The position numbers and the translations under genes are program-made. Shown here one piece after another: positions 63,903 through 64,000 of a stretch of DNA of 64,000 bases (its first letter is position 1; the number at the start of each line of letters is the position of its first letter). This DNA comes from Zeimonas sp050187175 (GTDB lineage Bacteria; Pseudomonadota; Gammaproteobacteria; Burkholderiales; Burkholderiaceae_E). The stretch spans positions 147,660 through 211,659 of the forward strand of contig JBFWXS010000003.1 of the NCBI GenBank assembly GCA_050187175.1. Direction: 5' to 3'. The notes below the pieces were generated by a model. That model made no database searches. It was not told the DNA's origin and saw only the letters and a program-made list of their open reading frames with translations.

Positions 63903-64000
63903 ATGAATCTGCAAGGTGTCTCCGCCGTGGTGACCGGCGGTGCTTCAGGGCTGGGCTTGGCAAGCGTCAAGCGCCTGCTCGAGCAAGGAGCGAAGGTCAC
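63903..64000 (+). CDS. Short-chain dehydrogenase/reductase, N-terminal part (runs off the window)
   Basis: Only the first 32 codons are visible. MNLQGVSAVVTGGASGLGL, then ASVKRLLEQGAKVT, is the nucleotide-binding Rossmann start of an SDR enzyme (TGGxSGLG), most like 3-hydroxyacyl-CoA dehydrogenase type 2 proteins. A GGGGA ribosome-binding site precedes the ATG. It is divergent from the P-type ATPase, across 211 bp with the MerR-type promoter. Substrate cannot be given. Confidence 0.85.
   Translation, partial: MNLQGVSAVVTGGASGLGLASVKRLLEQGAKV

Overview
The window is one GC-rich bacterial chromosome segment (about two thirds G+C or more by eye), densely coding and interrupted by two 100-N assembly gaps. 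Gene order and families point to a betaproteobacterium of the order Burkholderiales: hemA-prfA-prmC-grxD in one direction, ubiE with a Tim44-like gene and ubiJ, a giant DUF3683-type flavin/iron-sulfur oxidoreductase, and two Bug-type (tripartite tricarboxylate) solute-binding proteins. The genus cannot be fixed from the sequence. No rRNA, tRNA, insertion sequence, prophage or CRISPR array was recognised.

Layout. 1-8197: start of an enolase-superfamily enzyme, a GntR regulator and, divergently, a serine hydrolase with a complete five-gene dipeptide/oligopeptide ABC importer. 8264-12896: two small envelope proteins, then a four-gene Mla-type lipid transport operon (permease with N-terminal STAS-like part, ATPase, MCE protein, lipoprotein). 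12943-19922, minus strand: DUF3135 protein, YvlD-type membrane protein, universal stress protein, then housekeeping genes grxD, prmC, prfA, hemA and ilvA. 19996-27540: RraA-like enzyme, YqaA-like membrane protein, the DUF3683 oxidoreductase, a HIT protein, a GntR regulator and a Bug protein cut by the second gap. 27712-33937: an unrecognised 545-residue protein, a DUF971 protein, ubiE, a Tim44-like protein, ubiJ, a secreted unknown protein and an RlpA-like protein. 34236-39047: gdhA behind a good NtrC-like site, a DUF3014 protein, a repeat-rich CAP-domain lipoprotein and an MscS channel. 39056-43650: a minus-strand copper-handling cluster (His-rich protein, small secreted protein, TolC-type channel, multicopper oxidase, CusF-like protein). 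43742-54712: accessory catabolism, comprising a hyi-like isomerase, a LysR-controlled operon with an aromatic-type flavin hydroxylase, an alpha/beta hydrolase, a Bug protein and a gamma-resorcylate-decarboxylase-like enzyme, then a CoA-dependent set (CoA transferase, acyl-CoA dehydrogenase, LysR, CoA-ester lyase). 54829-59210: a KdpD/KdpE-like two-component system directly ahead of kup. 59303-64000: RidA, an acyl-CoA synthetase, a zinc/cadmium/lead P-type ATPase with a MerR-type promoter, and the start of a short-chain dehydrogenase.

The most interesting points are: (i) a shortened KdpD with KdpE wired next to kup and not to kdpFABC; (ii) the aromatic/CoA catabolic island, which has a hydroxylase and a decarboxylase-type enzyme but no visible ring-cleavage gene; (iii) a copper cluster with an outer-membrane channel but no inner-membrane pump; (iv) three convincing regulatory sites (NtrC-type, LysR-type, MerR-type); and (v) repeated in-frame 15- and 18-bp tandem duplications across unrelated genes, one of which sits at an assembly gap.
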